Assembly: GCA_027257055.1 (NCBI GenBank) | Contig: JAPVLO010000380.1 | Coordinates: 1 to 64,000, forward strand | Length of the DNA stretch: 64,000 bases | Direction: 5' to 3' | Source of the DNA: Cephalopachus bancanus | Taxonomy: Eukaryota > Chordata > Mammalia > Primates > Tarsiidae | Shown: positions 22,606 through 33,617 of the stretch, piece after piece | How positions within the stretch are numbered: the stretch's first letter is position 1 | Layout: the number at the start of each line of letters is the position of its first letter | The notes under the pieces: generated by a model | The model's database searches: none | Told to the model about the DNA's origin: nothing | What the model saw: the letters and a program-made list of their open reading frames with translations, nothing else | Made by a program: the position numbers and the translations under genes

Positions 22606-22903
22606 TGTTTTTTTTGTTTTGTTTTGCTTTGTTTTTTGAGTTGGAGTCTCACTCTGTCGCCCACACTGGAGTGCAATGGCCGCTCCCAGCCACCGCAGCC
22701 TCAACCTGGTGGGCTCTGGTGATCCTTCCGCCTCAGCCTTCCAAGTAGCTGAACTACAGGCGCACCCTACCACGCCCGGCTAATTTTTTTGATTTATTGC
22801 AGAGATGAGGTCTCGCCAAGTTGCCCAGGCGGGTCTCAGGCAATTCACTCACCTTGGCCTCCCAAAGTGCAGGATCACAGGCTGAGCCACTGAGCCTGGC
22901 CTA
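22606..22903 (-). mobile_element. Young-type Alu, antisense
   Basis: 'gagttggagtctcactctgt' to 'gagccactgagcctggcc'. The duplication 'ctagtttcattg'/'ctagttttattg' flanks it. Confidence 0.94.
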
Positions 22904-23896
22904 GTTTTATTGTTATTCAAAAAAATTTTTGTTGTTGTTTAAAAGCAGGTATGCTTGTGATGACTCTGTAACCGGCTAATTCAAACTGTTGAAGCTGCTT
23001 CCTGGTTCCACTCCAGAGAGTCATCTGGAACATCTTAGTCTTTGTGTTATTCTTTTTTTGAAAGGTGGGAGGAGTGCACGTGCGGTTTGTTTTTTAGTCT
23101 TGTTCTGTTAATTCATTAACCCATGGACAGCCCTCAAAGGAAGGGGATGGATTGATTCCACATCCTAGATCTAATTTAGAAAGCATGCTATCCATCTGGT
23201 ATTCTTAGGAAGGAGTATAGTAAATGTCTCATTTAATAACATACTCCTTTCTGAAAGTTGCATTTTCTCTCCATACTTGAGTAGATACAGTATTTAATAA
23301 AAGTAGGTAGAACCTGTCTTGTCCCTCCTTTTTTCTAGGCTGCACTATGACTGTGACCTTCAAGCAAAGCTGTTTGCCATCTGCTGACTGCTGGAGAAGT
23401 CAATTCCTAACTTCTTTCACTGATAAATGAAGAAAAGTAATGCACCCTTGAAATATACCAAATGGAATATACCAAATGGAGTTTGTAAATTAACATTTTT
23501 TTTTCCCATCAGTCATTGTCTTATATGTTTGGCATAGATTTGCAACTCAATAGTATATGTTACAAGATTTCTAGAATACAGCTAAAGACGGTGTGTAGAA
23601 GAAACATGAGGGATGGTGATAGAAAACAAGTATCTACAGAATGACTCACATTCTTTCAAGTTATGAGGATAGAAGCCAGCTTCATTAAAAGGCTGGGAGC
23701 AAGATGGATAAGGAGAGACCACTTAACCTGGGGACCAGAGAGAGGAATCTCCTTAATGCTGTTTTGTATACAAGGCGCCCTAGAGCAGTCAAATGAGGCT
23801 CTCTAATGAAATAAAAAACATGGAAAGAGTCTTTCTAAGACTCTTTATAAGTGTTAACAGAGATTTTTATCAGTTATTTTGGTTGCAGTTTCCGAT
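22904..23896. other. Intron 3, about 1 kb of unassigned sequence
   Basis: There is no known repeat over nearly 1 kb. It contains a tandem 'ataccaaatgga' (23456 and 23468) and a (T)9 run. It is joined to 22181-22605 across the Alu. No intact frame. Confidence 0.35.
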
Positions 23897-24172
23897 TTTT
23901 CTTTTTTCTTTATTTGTTGAGTTGAACTATAACCCAGGCTGGAGTGCAATGGCATGATCATGGCTCACCATAGCCTCAAATGATTCTCCCACATCAGCCT
24001 CCAGAGTAGTTGGAACTACAGGTGCGCATCTTGACACCTGGTTAATTTTTTCTGTAGTGACAAAGTCTTGCTATGTTGCCTCAGATGGTCTCAAACTCGT
24101 GGGCTTAAGCAATCCTCTTGCCTCGGCCTCCCAAAGTGCTGGGATTACAGGTGTGAGCCACCATGCCTGACT
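23897..24172 (-). mobile_element. Old Alu dimer, antisense
   Basis: 'gagttgaactataacccagg' to 'gagccaccatgcctgact'. Confidence 0.88.
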
Positions 24173-24299
24173 AGTTCCCAATTTTTAAAAATATCTAGGT
24201 AATTTTTTCCATCTTCCCCAAATTCTAATTCTTATACTTTAATTAGCATTAAACCAATGTTTTCTCATATCTCAATGCTTTATGCACTCTTTTCAGATC

Positions 24300-25070
24300 T
24301 ATAAGCAAACAAAAATCCTTCCAAAAAAATCCAAATTCTTTGCTTTATTTACAAAGCCCAAGTCTGGATACTTCCATACCCACCTGCATCTCTCCACATC
24401 CACACTCTGTGTACAGCCATTCTAAAATTAGAAAAGTTATGTTTTTCCATAATTCTTTTTAGTGCCATCCCCTCTGCCTAGAATGCCCTTCTTCCATCAA
24501 TTTGCAGTTCAAATAACATCTTTGAAAAACGCTCCCTGCTGGGCATGGTGGCTCACAACTGTAATCCCAGCACTTTGGAAGGCAGAGATAAAAGGATTGC
24601 CTGAGCCTAGGGGTTCGAGACCAGCCTGGGCAATTTGGCAAGACTTCATCTCTACAATAAAAATCAAAAAATTAGCTGGGTGTGGTGGCACATGCCTGTA
24701 GTTCTAGCTACATGGAAAGCTGAGGCAGAAGGATCGCCTGAGCCCAGCAGGTCAAGGTTGCAGTGGCCATGAATGTGCCACTGCACTGCAACTGCAGCCT
24801 GGGCAACAGGCTGCCTGGGCAATTCAAAAAAAAAAAAAAAGAAAAACACTCCCTTCAGAGCTCCATCTTTCAGATTCTCACTATACTGTGCACTCAGAAT
24901 ACAGTATTTTAGTTTATCTGTTTATGTGCTCTCCTTTCAAGGCTATGAGTTCTTCAGTGGCAGAAACTATATATTCATCTTTGTAGTCCCAGTATCCAAC
25001 AGAATGTCTGAAGCAGAGAGAGACTAAATATTTGTAGGATGAATATAAGAATGAACAAATAGGATCCAAG
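24300..25070 (+). mobile_element. L2 3' end, split by an Alu
   Basis: 'cctctgcctagaatgccctt' and, after the Alu, 'gctatgagttcttcagtggc' and 'ggatgaatataagaatgaac' follow the L2 3' consensus in sense orientation. Confidence 0.7.
24539..24840 (+). mobile_element. Alu dimer in L2
   Basis: 'ctgggcatggtggctcacaa' to 'gcctgggcaattcaaaaaaa'. The 3' part repeats 'ctgggcaacaggctg'. Confidence 0.93.
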
Positions 25071-25223
25071 ATATATTTCTAATATAATTTCTTAATCAAA
25101 ATATAAAATTATCTTTCTCCATATTAGCCAAATGACTAAATAATATATTTTCCAGACCAAGATGACTGAAATTCCAAATATTATGATTACACTTCTAAGT
25201 GATCCTAAGATAAAGGAGACATG

Positions 25224-25505
25224 ATCAGACATGGTGACTCATACCTGTAATCCCAGCATCTTGAGAGACAGAGGTGAGAGGACTGCCTGAGCCTAGGGGT
25301 TCAAGACCATACCGGGCAACTTGGCGAGACCTCATCTCTACAATAAATCAAAATATTAGCTGGGTATGGTGGCGCGCACCTGTAGTTCCAGTTTCTTGGA
25401 AGGTTGAAGCAGAAGGATGGCCTGAGCCCAGCAGGGCGAGGCTGCAGTGGCCATGAGCATGTCACTGTACTCCAGTCTGGGTGACAAAGTGAGACTCCAA
25501 TTCAA
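25224..25505 (+). mobile_element. Alu dimer, first arm of an inverted pair
   Basis: 'atcagacatggtgactcata' to 'gactccaattcaaa'. It abuts an opposite-strand Alu with no gap. Confidence 0.92.
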
Positions 25506-25801
25506 ATTTTTTTTTTTTTTTTAGTTGGAGTCTCACTCTGTCGCCCAGGCTGGAGTGCAATGGCAAGCTCACAACCACTGCAGTCTCAACCTGCTGGACT
25601 CAGGTCATCCTTTCACTTCAGCCTTCCAAGAAGCTGGAACTACAAGTGTGCACCACCATGTCCAGCTAATTTTTTGCTTTATTGTAGTGACGAGGTCTTG
25701 CCAAGTTGCCCAGGCTTGTCTCGAATCCCTGGGCTCAGACAATCCTTTTGTCTTCACCTCCCAAGTGCTAGGATTACAGGCATGAGGCACCACACCTGGC
25801 T
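25506..25801 (-). mobile_element. Alu dimer, antisense, second arm of an inverted pair
   Basis: T-run then 'agttggagtctcactctgtc' to 'ggcaccacacctggct'. Confidence 0.93.
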
Positions 25802-25823
25802 GGAAGCACTTTAAAAAAGCATT

Positions 25824-25980
25824 CTAGCCAGGAGTGGTAGTACATCCCTGTGGTTCTAACTACTTGAGAAGGTGAGGCAGAGGGATCACTTGAGCCCAGA
25901 CATTTAAGGCTGAGCTGTGATCACACCACTGTACTCCAGCCCGGGTAACAGAGCAAAACACTGTACCTTAAAAAAACAAA
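25824..25980 (+). mobile_element. Alu second-monomer fragment
   Basis: 'agccaggagtggtagtacat' to 'ctgtaccttaaaaaaac'; one monomer only. Confidence 0.82.
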
Positions 25981-25983
25981 CCA

Positions 25984-26288
25984 GCCAGCCACGCTGGCTC
26001 ACACCTATAAACCCAGCACTTTGGGAGGCAGAGGAAAGAGGATTGCCAGAGCTCACAAGATTGAGAACAGCCTGGACAACTTGGCAAGACCAGGTCTCTA
26101 CAATAAATAAAAAAATTAGCTGGGCATGGTGGCGCACATCTATAGTTCTAGCTACTTGGAAGACTGAGATGGAAGGATCACCTGAGTCCAGTAGGTTGAG
26201 ACTGCGGTGGTCGTGAGCATGACACAGCACTCAGCCTGGGCAACAGACTGACACTCCAACTCAAAAAAAACAAACAAAAAAAAAAAAC
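25984..26288 (+). mobile_element. Alu dimer
   Basis: 'agccacgctggctcacacct' to an A-rich (CAAA)n tail. Confidence 0.92.
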
Positions 26289-26404
26289 ACTGACCTCAAC
26301 ACTCCTGGAAACAAATGCTTTCACATGCCCTCAAATTTTGGAACAATTCAGTTTATCCTTTCCAGCAAATAAATAGAACACAATATTCATCAGAAAATAA
26401 TTCA

Positions 26405-26548
26405 TGAGGGTGTGGGGTATAGTTCCAGATACCTGGAAGGCTGAGGTGGAAGGAACGCCTGAACCCGGCAGGTTGAGGCTGCAGTGGCAGTTAGCGTGCC
26501 ACTGTCCTCCAGCTTGGGCAACAGAGTGAGACGCCAACTCAAAAAATT
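26405..26548 (+). mobile_element. 5'-truncated Alu
   Basis: It starts within the second monomer ('gtgtggggtatagttccaga') and ends 'gacgccaactcaaaaaattt'. Confidence 0.85.
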
Positions 26549-27129
26549 TAAAAAGACTAGAATGTAAACTGTAAATGTTTTATGATGGAAAATTGCAAAC
26601 ATATACAACAAAAACAGAACAGAATAATGAATCCTCATCAGCCAGCTTCGATAATTATCAACCTTCAGTCATTCTTATCTCACCTATACCTCCAATTCAC
26701 TCATCTCATGATATTTTAAAATCTGATCTCTGGCCCTAAATTCCCTACATACTAGAAGTTAGGTCTAAATATTTCTGGGAAGAAAAGTTAGTAGATGACA
26801 TCAAGTACTTCTTTCTGCATTACAGCTGGAAGCACATACTATACCTTTGTCCCCCTATTAATTATGCTAAACTCAATCACCTGACTGAGGTGGAGACTGA
26901 CAGACAGCTCCAAAGTAAAGGTACATCTGTCCCTTCACATTTAGCAAGTGATCCACCGGGTGATACCTTGGTGCCATGGTAATATTCTTTCGCCCAACAG
27001 TGTTGGTGCCCATTTACAATCCTTGCATGAATCAATTATTGTACCAAAGGTTACAAAATGCTAATTTTCTAATTCTACCATTCCTTCTGCCTTTATTAGC
27101 TAGCATGCTTCTCTAAGCAAGAGTTTTCA
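26549..27129 (+). mobile_element. L1M 3' untranslated region
   Basis: 'aaattgcaaacatatacaac', 'aatcacctgactgaggtgga' and 'ttgcatgaatcaattattgt' match the 3' UTR of old L1M elements in sense orientation. It may continue past the next Alu to about 27470. Confidence 0.65.
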
Positions 27130-27418
27130 GGCCGGGCACGGTGGCTCAGCCTATAATCCCAGCACTTCGGGAGGCAGAGGTAAGTGGACTGTCTGAGCCC
27201 GCAGGTTCAAGATGAGCCCAGGCAACTTGGCGAGACCTCTTCTCTACAATAAATCAAAAATTAGCCAGGCGTGGTAGCGCACACCTGTAGTTTCTGTTAC
27301 TTGGAAGGCTGAGGCTGAAGGACTGCCTGAGCCCAGCAGGTTGAGGCTGCAGTGGCCATGAGGATGCCACTGCACTACAATCTGGACAACAGAGTGAGAC
27401 TCCAACTCAAAAAAAAAA
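27130..27418 (+). mobile_element. Alu dimer
   Basis: 'ggccgggcacggtggctcag' to 'gactccaactcaaaaaaaaa'. Confidence 0.94.
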
Positions 27419-27933
27419 GTTTTCCTTCATCAAATGGAGATGAACTGCATGTCTTCCTAAAAAATATGACAAATAATTAATTCCTTCTCTTTCATTACTA
27501 ATTTTCAGGACAGACTTAGCTATAATAGCCAACTGCAATGGAAGCAAATTAGTCTTTCTTTCTCATTCTCTCTGAGCATCACTATAAACACAATAATTTT
27601 TATTTAATACTTTGCAATCAATTATAATAATCATGTGCTAAAATATTGTTAAACCCTTAATGTCTTACAAGTTTTTGTTGGCAATAACAAACTGAATTAC
27701 CCAAGACAGAGTATTTAAAGATTATCATTAAAGTGAGAAAAAACAATATAAAAAAGTGGTAGTATATAAAACGAAATTTTTATCTTCATGTCAATATCTT
27801 CACTACATGTTACAATATACAACCAGTTACTGAGATCATTATGCTGTTTTTATCATTTGTTAAATTTTAAATCAAAAGCTTTTTAAAAATTGCAATAAGT
27901 GGTCAGCAAATGCTAAAATTCAAATCCACTTAC
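27419..27933. other. Intron 3 next to exon 3, AT-rich
   Basis: Nothing recognised beyond a possible L1M tail at the start. Confidence 0.4.
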
Positions 27934-28095
27934 CTGTTGAACAGGACTGTCAACTGTAAATGCTTTATAAACTGCCAATGCCTGGCTTTTACTTCCTTTG
28001 CTCCAGATCACCATATTTCCAGCAACATAGAGTTCCTCATCATAGTCCACTTCCTCTCCAATTTCACTTACTCCTTTCCTTAACTGCCAGCTTTC
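27934..28095 (-). CDS. ANAPC1: ANAPC1 coding exon 3
   Basis: One hundred and sixty-two bases in phase 0 read ESWQLRKGVSEIGEEVDYD, then EELYVAGNMVIWSKGSKS and QALAVYKAFTVDSPVQQ. Acceptor 'ttaag', donor 'gtaagt'. These are about residues 72-125, the first blades of the N-terminal propeller. The open frame extends upstream into the intron, but homology starts only at ESWQ. Confidence 0.98.
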
Positions 28096-28278
28096 CTTAA
28101 AAATTAACACATTTAAGACACGTTCAAGCATTTTTTCTTTTTCAATAGTCTGAAACAAGATTTATTTGCCTATGGAGTAAGATCCAATCTAAGCCCAACT
28201 GCTAGGCTGGTGCACTAATTAACAGAGTATGTGGATGTGTGCATTATATCTCACAGGATTTCATGAATAAGAATTCAC

Positions 28279-28569
28279 TCCGGATGGCTTATGGCTGCAA
28301 TCTTAGCATTTTGGGAGGCGAGGTGGGAGGTTTACTTGAGTCCAGGAATGCAAGAGCATCCTGGCCAATATAGCGAGACTTTGCCACTTCACAAAATCAA
28401 AAAAGTCAACCAGGCATGGTGACACACACCTATAGGCCCACCTACTTGGGAGGCTGAGGCAGGAGGTCTGCCTGAGGTTGAGGCTGCGGTGAACCACGAT
28501 CGTGCCACTATACTCCAGCCTGGGTGACAGTAAGAACTCAAAAAAACAAGCAAACAATACAAACAAACA
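28279..28569 (+). mobile_element. Old Alu dimer
   Basis: 'atggcttatggctgcaatct' to a (CAAA)n tail; flanked by 'aattcactc' on both sides. Confidence 0.87.
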
Positions 28570-29109
28570 AAAATTCACTCAAGAATTCTCCATATTAAAT
28601 GTTTTATATTATACTTCTGTATTACTCTGCCAAAAATATAAACAAAAATATTATCTTTAGATCCAAAAATGAAGCCACATGCTTGGGAGATATATTAAGT
28701 GCATGGGATGGGGTGAAGAGGATAGTGAGATGCACACTGGAATCCCTGGCAGGGTTATGTACAATGCGGACTTCCGTGCTTCATGGCTGCATGTATATTC
28801 ACCATCATTCCTTTGCCCCATCCATCAAAATGAATGGAAGAAAGGTTTCACTTTCTAACGACATAGACTTTCCCTCCGTGGCATTTCCATATCCCAAAGA
28901 GATATGGAAATGGAATAAAACAGGAGGGATGGATTTTCTGATGTATACTTACATATCATTCCCTATTTAAAAACTATTACTCTACCTACTTATGTGACAT
29001 TTCTTCCCTCCTTTAGAAGCGCGTCTTTTGCAGCAGGGACCATTTCTCATCTCTACCATTTAACCATCAAATAACGTGTAATCTCGTCCCCATATATTAT
29101 AATAAAATT
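28570..29109. other. Intron 2, unassigned, with a small palindrome
   Basis: An open frame of 123 codons crosses it but matches no family I know and starts inside AT-rich DNA. A perfect 12-base inverted repeat lies at 28882-28912. Confidence 0.4.
28882..28912. repeat. Perfect inverted repeat
   Basis: Arms 'catttccatatc' and 'gatatggaaatg' with a 7-base loop. Confidence 0.85.
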
Positions 29110-29404
29110 TTTATTTATTTTTATTTTTTTGAGTTGGAGTCTCACTCTTATGACCAGACTGGAGTGCAGTAGCCACTCCCGGCCACCGCGGCCTTGACCT
29201 GCTGGGCTCCGGCGATCCTTCTGCCTTAGCCTTCCACGTAGCTGGAACTACAGGCGCGCGCTACCATACCCGGCTAATTTTTTGATTTATTGTAGAGATG
29301 AGGTCTCGCCTGCCCAGGCGGGTTTTGAACCCACGGGCTCAGGCAATCCACTCACCTCAGCCTCCCAAAGGCGTGGGATTACAGGCTGAGCCACCGAGTC
29401 CGGC
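29110..29404 (-). mobile_element. Young-type Alu, antisense
   Basis: 'gagttggagtctcactctta' to 'gagccaccgagtccggc', flanked by 'tataataaaattttt'. Confidence 0.95.
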
Positions 29405-29449
29405 TATAATAAAATTTTTTAAAAAGAGGTTTAAAGTGGACCAAAATCA

Positions 29450-29765
29450 CCAGGTGTGGTGGCTCATGCCTATAATTCCAGTACTTTGGGAAGCAGGGAC
29501 GAGAGAATTGCCTGAGCCCAAAGGTTCAAGACCAGCCTGGGCAACCTGGCAAGGCCTCATCTCTACAATAAATCAAGAAAAAAATTAGTCAGGCATGGTG
29601 GCATGCCTGTAGTTCCAGCTACTTGGAAAGTTGAGATGGAAGGATCACCTGAGCCCAACAGGTCGAGGCTGCAGTGGCCATGAGCATGTCACTATGCTCC
29701 AGCCTGGGAGACAGTGAGACTCCTGTTCAAAAAAAAAATTAAATTTAACTTAAAAAATAAAAAAA
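29450..29765 (+). mobile_element. Alu dimer with 18-base duplication
   Basis: The duplication 'taaagtggaccaaaatca' is perfect at 29432-29449 and 29766-29783. Confidence 0.96.
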
Positions 29766-29959
29766 TAAAGTGGACCAAAATCATTATCACTTAACTTGAT
29801 TCTCATTAGAAAACCACAAGTTACATAGTATATCTAAATAAACAGCCATGATATTATAATACATTAAAGTCATTATTTTAACATTGATTGAAATTACCAA
29901 ACTGTAACCTCTACCCTAGAAGTGGCATCACACTCATTCCTCAGCTGTATCTGGGTGGT

Positions 29960-30252
29960 CTTTTTTTTTTGAGTTGAAGTCTCACTCTGTCACCCAGACT
30001 AGAGTGCAATGGCCCCTCCTGGCCACGACAGCCTCGACCTGCTGGGCTCCAGCGATCCTTCTACCTCAGCCTTCCAAGTAGCTGGAACTACAGGCGCGCG
30101 CTACCACACCCGGCTAATTTTTTTTTAAATTTATTGTAGAGATGAGGTCTCGCCAAGTTGCCCAGGCGGGTCTCCAACCCGTGGTTTCAGGCAATCCACT
30201 CACCTCAGCCTCCCAAGGTGCGGGATTACAGGCTGAGCCACCAAGCCCGGCT
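29960..30252 (-). mobile_element. Young-type Alu, antisense
   Basis: 'gagttgaagtctcactctgt' to 'gagccaccaagcccggctt'; flanks 'gggtggtctt'/'gggtagtctt'. Confidence 0.94.
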
Positions 30253-30324
30253 TGGGTAGTCTTAAATTACAAATACAGCATAATACTCTACGTTTCAAAA
30301 ATATAATGGAAAATTGAATGGAAC

Positions 30325-30537
30325 CTTCTGTTTCTCATGGATTGTAACCTCCTGAAGGGATCCCACCAAGCCAGCAGCACCATCAGAAGACCATAATTCA
30401 GAGGCTGGCTGCAGCTGGCGAAGCTGAAGGTTCAAAGCATTAGGGTGGTGCTTGCAGTGGTCTCGACCAAAAGGAACAAATTCCTGCAAATCCCCGGCTG
30501 CAATCATCGTTGCCCTTTCTTCATAGAAGTTCGACAT
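30325..30537 (-). CDS. ANAPC1: ANAPC1 coding exon 2, with start codon
   Basis: The start ATG is at 30537-30535 and gives MSNFYEERATMIAAGDLQEF, then VPFGRDHCKHHPNALNLQL, RQLQPASELWSSDGAAGL and VGSLQEVTIHEKQK. This start matches the known human N-terminus; no in-frame ATG lies upstream within the exon. The likely acceptor is 'atacag', so the exon would begin near 30561 with 24 untranslated bases. The donor is 'gttcca' after AAG. Base -3 is C, a weak start context. Two residues (Ala 9, Gly 15) differ from human as I recall. Confidence 0.97.
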
Positions 30538-30556
30538 GGGTTCCAAATATCAACAT
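30521..30556 (-). promoter_or_regulatory. Short upstream open frame overlapping the ANAPC1 start
   Basis: An ATG at 30556-30554, 19 bases before the real start and out of frame, opens 11 codons and stops at TGA 30523-30521, inside the coding region. It lies in the transcript if the exon acceptor is at 30562/30561. Confidence 0.5.
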
Positions 30557-30561
30557 TATTT

Positions 30562-31322
30562 CTGTATGAATTCAAACATTCTAGTCAGCTTCTAGACTCA
30601 AAACTAGAATAAAAATACTACAAACATTTACATAAGTCATTAATCTTTAAATGAGTGTCAAATAATTGTCATATTATAGGTATATGTGTAATTATAAAAT
30701 CAAAAAGCATTCTAGATCTGATTCCTTCAGGCAATTGCAATTATCATCACATTTTAGTCAACACATTTTGGTCACAGACTGACAAACAGACAATTACCAC
30801 TGTAAAAAAACCACTGAGTTGAGACAAGCATCAAGCACATATGTCCCACAATACCTATCCCATATGTCCTATTATCCACACTTCATATATGAAGAATTTA
30901 GACAACCTGTACCCCAGAGTCCCATAACCATATGATTCTCAACATTTAAGGTCATTTCTATTTAGATGCTGGAACTTCATTTGAAAAGCATGCCTTAGGA
31001 ATCACTGGCATATTGGAATAAAATAATCAAACAAAACTACATAATACTCTAATTCATCAGAGCAACTACTGCTTTCAGCTGAACAATTCACAAAAGACCT
31101 AATAAATTATCAAATGTCCTAAGTAGTTTTGACATCTCAATCCAACCTAAAAATATATCTACAATTTCAATTATTGGTCCAAACCCAGTGAACTAAGACA
31201 TGAGTAACTTGAACAATGGAAGTTATGCTTGCAGATCTAAGTGTTCTAGCTTTAAATGACATAATGTATTATAGTACAGTTTATTACTGGAAAGATGAGG
31301 ATGAACTGTTAAAACCATCCTA
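30562..31322. other. ANAPC1 intron 1, nothing recognised
   Basis: AT-rich, no Alu, no exon-like frame. Confidence 0.45.
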
Positions 31323-31629
31323 GCCGGGCTCGGTGGCTCAGCCTGTAATCCCGCACCTTGGGAAGCTGAGGTGAGTGAATTGCCTGAGCCCGCGGGTTCG
31401 AGACCCGCCTGGGCAACTTGTGAGACCTCATCTCTACAATAAATTAAAAAAAAAAAAGTAGCCAGGCATGGTAGCGCGCACCTGTAGTTCCAGCTACTTG
31501 GAAGGCTGAGGAGGAAGGATCACCAGAGCCCAGCAGGGAGGCTGCGGTGGCCTGAAGCAGCCATTGCACTCTAGTCTGGGCAACAGAGTGAGACTCCAAC
31601 TCAAAAAAAACAAAAAACAAACAAACAAA
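31323..31629 (+). mobile_element. Young-type Alu
   Basis: 'gccgggctcggtggctcagc' with tail (CAAA)n; flanks 'aaaaccatcct'/'aaaaccatcct'. Confidence 0.95.
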
Positions 31630-32236
31630 AACCATCCTGACAAGGTTAACAAAAAGCCAGGATTCAGACAAAAGTACAGATAAGCATTTATCAGGCTGCC
31701 CTTTGAAGAACCCTTTCCCTTAAGCTGCTTATGTATTACGTTCCTATAGATAGCATCTTTAATGGTAGGAACCTAAGACTTTTCATTTGAGATGACACCA
31801 ATTAATCTGAAGGCCCCACCAAGGAACCTAGTCTACATGAGAATACAACTTTTTCACCTCCCCATCCTATGACTTCACCCTTCACTCCTCACAATCAATC
31901 AACACCTTGGTCTACCATTCTCCAACTCCCTCAAAATCCCTAGAATCAAACTTTCAGGAGGCAGATGTGAAGTTTCCTCCCATCTCCCTTTGTTCAGTAG
32001 CCCTATGATTAAAACTTTCTCTGCCGCAACCCTTGGTTTTTCGGTGCATTGACTAGCTGCAAATGGAGGAATGAACTGATTATGTTTATACAAACACCTC
32101 AAAGCCTATGTAATTCCTGTGCAGCTCTTCTAAGTTGCAAAGTCACGTTGCAATGAATTAAATGCTATTCCTGAGATAATTACAATGTCACAAAATATGA
32201 CACAAGTTTTTTTTTGCCTCCTGCTAGAAATAAATC
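31630..32236. other. ANAPC1 intron 1, unassigned
   Basis: No known repeat or exon recognised. Confidence 0.4.
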
Positions 32237-32528
32237 AGCCAGGCGTGATGGCTCACACCTGTAATCCCAGCACATTGGGAGGTGGAGGCAAGAGTACTGC
32301 CTGAGCCCAGGGGTTCAAGACCAGTCTGGGCAATTTGGCAAGACCTCATCTCTACAATAAATCAAATAAGTAGCCAGGCATGATAGGGCACGCCTGTAGT
32401 TCCAGCTACTTGGAAGGCTGAAGTGGAAGGAATGCCTGAGTCAACACGGTCAAGGCTGTAGTGGCCATGAGGATGCCACTGCACTCCAAGCCTGGGTGAT
32501 GAGACTCCAACTTAAAAAAAAAAAAAAG
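32237..32528 (+). mobile_element. Alu dimer, first of a tandem pair
   Basis: 'gccaggcgtgatggctcaca' to 'gactccaacttaaaaaaaaa'. Confidence 0.93.
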
Positions 32529-32535
32529 AAAAGTA

Positions 32536-32827
32536 GGTCAGGCTCGGCGGCTCGGCCTGTAATCCCAGCACTTTGGGAGACCAAGGCAAGAGGACTGCCT
32601 GAGCCTGCAGGTTCCAGAGCAGTCCCGGCAACACGGCAAGACCTTGTCTCTACAATAAATCAAAAATTAGTCAGGCATGGTAGCGCGCGCCTGTAATTCT
32701 GGCTACTTGGAAGGCTGAGGCGAAAGGATCATCGCAGCCCAGCAGGTCAACAACTGGGGTGGCCGTCTGTGTGCCACTGCACTCCAGCCTAGGCAACGGA
32801 GTGAGACTCCAATTCAAAAAAAAAAGA
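32536..32827 (+). mobile_element. Alu dimer, second of a tandem pair
   Basis: 'gtcaggctcggcggctcggc' to 'gactccaattcaaaaaaaaa'. It sits in the tail of the previous copy. Confidence 0.93.
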
Positions 32828-32962
32828 GTGTCTTATAAAACTTACAAGAAAACAAAAGTCAACTGGTCTTCAGACATTCCATTCAACAGGATAACCGACA
32901 TTAAAGAATTGCGATCTTATTCAACTTTAGTGGTGCGATTTTGTAAAGTTATGTTATTATAA

Positions 32963-33272
32963 TTTATTTTTATTTTATTTTATTTTTATTTCTTTGAGTT
33001 GGAGTATCACTCTGTCACCCAGACTAGAGTGCAGTGGCTGCTCCTGGCCACCGCAGTCTCAACCTGCTGGGCTCCAGCGGTCCTTCCGCCTCAGCCTTCC
33101 AAGTAGCTGGAACCACAGGCGCATGCTACCACGCCCAGCTAATTTTTGATTTATTGTAGAGATGAGGTCTCACCAAGTTGCCCGGGCGGGTCTCGAACCC
33201 GTGGGCTCAGGCAATCCACTCACCTCAGCCTCCCAAAGGCGCAGGATTACAGGCTGAGCCACCAAGCCCGGC
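32963..33272 (-). mobile_element. Young-type Alu, antisense
   Basis: (ATTTT)n tail then 'gagttggagtatcactctgt'. Flanks 'tatgttattataattta' and 'tatgttattacaattta'. Confidence 0.95.
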
Positions 33273-33289
33273 TATGTTATTACAATTTA

Positions 33290-33617
33290 GATGGAAAACT
33301 ACATATTTATTTAAAAATAATTTTTGCAATTACACTGTCATTTTGTACTGATCAAGGCTATATATTTAATAATTTTACAGTACCCCTAAATTTTTACAAA
33401 AATGTTTTCACTTAAGGGCAACTAAAAGAGCTACACATAAAAGTACTATTAAATTGATATGCTATAAAGCAAAATATTGGCACTGATCACAAGAAACAAA
33501 AACAACCCTGCCTGAAAAAAAGGTCCCAAATGCACACGGAAAAAACCTTGAGTTGAGTCTCGACAAAAGGCAAAGCTTTCCCAGCCTTTTTAGAGGGCGG
33601 TGAAAGCAAGCTCAGCA
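33290..33617. other. ANAPC1 intron 1, unassigned
   Basis: Plain sequence between two Alus. Confidence 0.4.

Noticed and set aside
27934..28158. Longer ANAPC1 exon 3 starting at a methionine at 28158
   Set aside because: The residues before ESWQ are intron; a proper acceptor lies at 28096/28097 and phase and homology fit from 28095.
28599..28970. Plus-strand frame of 123 codons in ANAPC1 intron 2
   Set aside because: No start context, no domain, lies in AT-rich intron. Kept only as unassigned sequence.
30538..30546. ANAPC1 start three codons upstream (MEP)
   Set aside because: That codon is TTG, not ATG; the human protein begins at MSNF.
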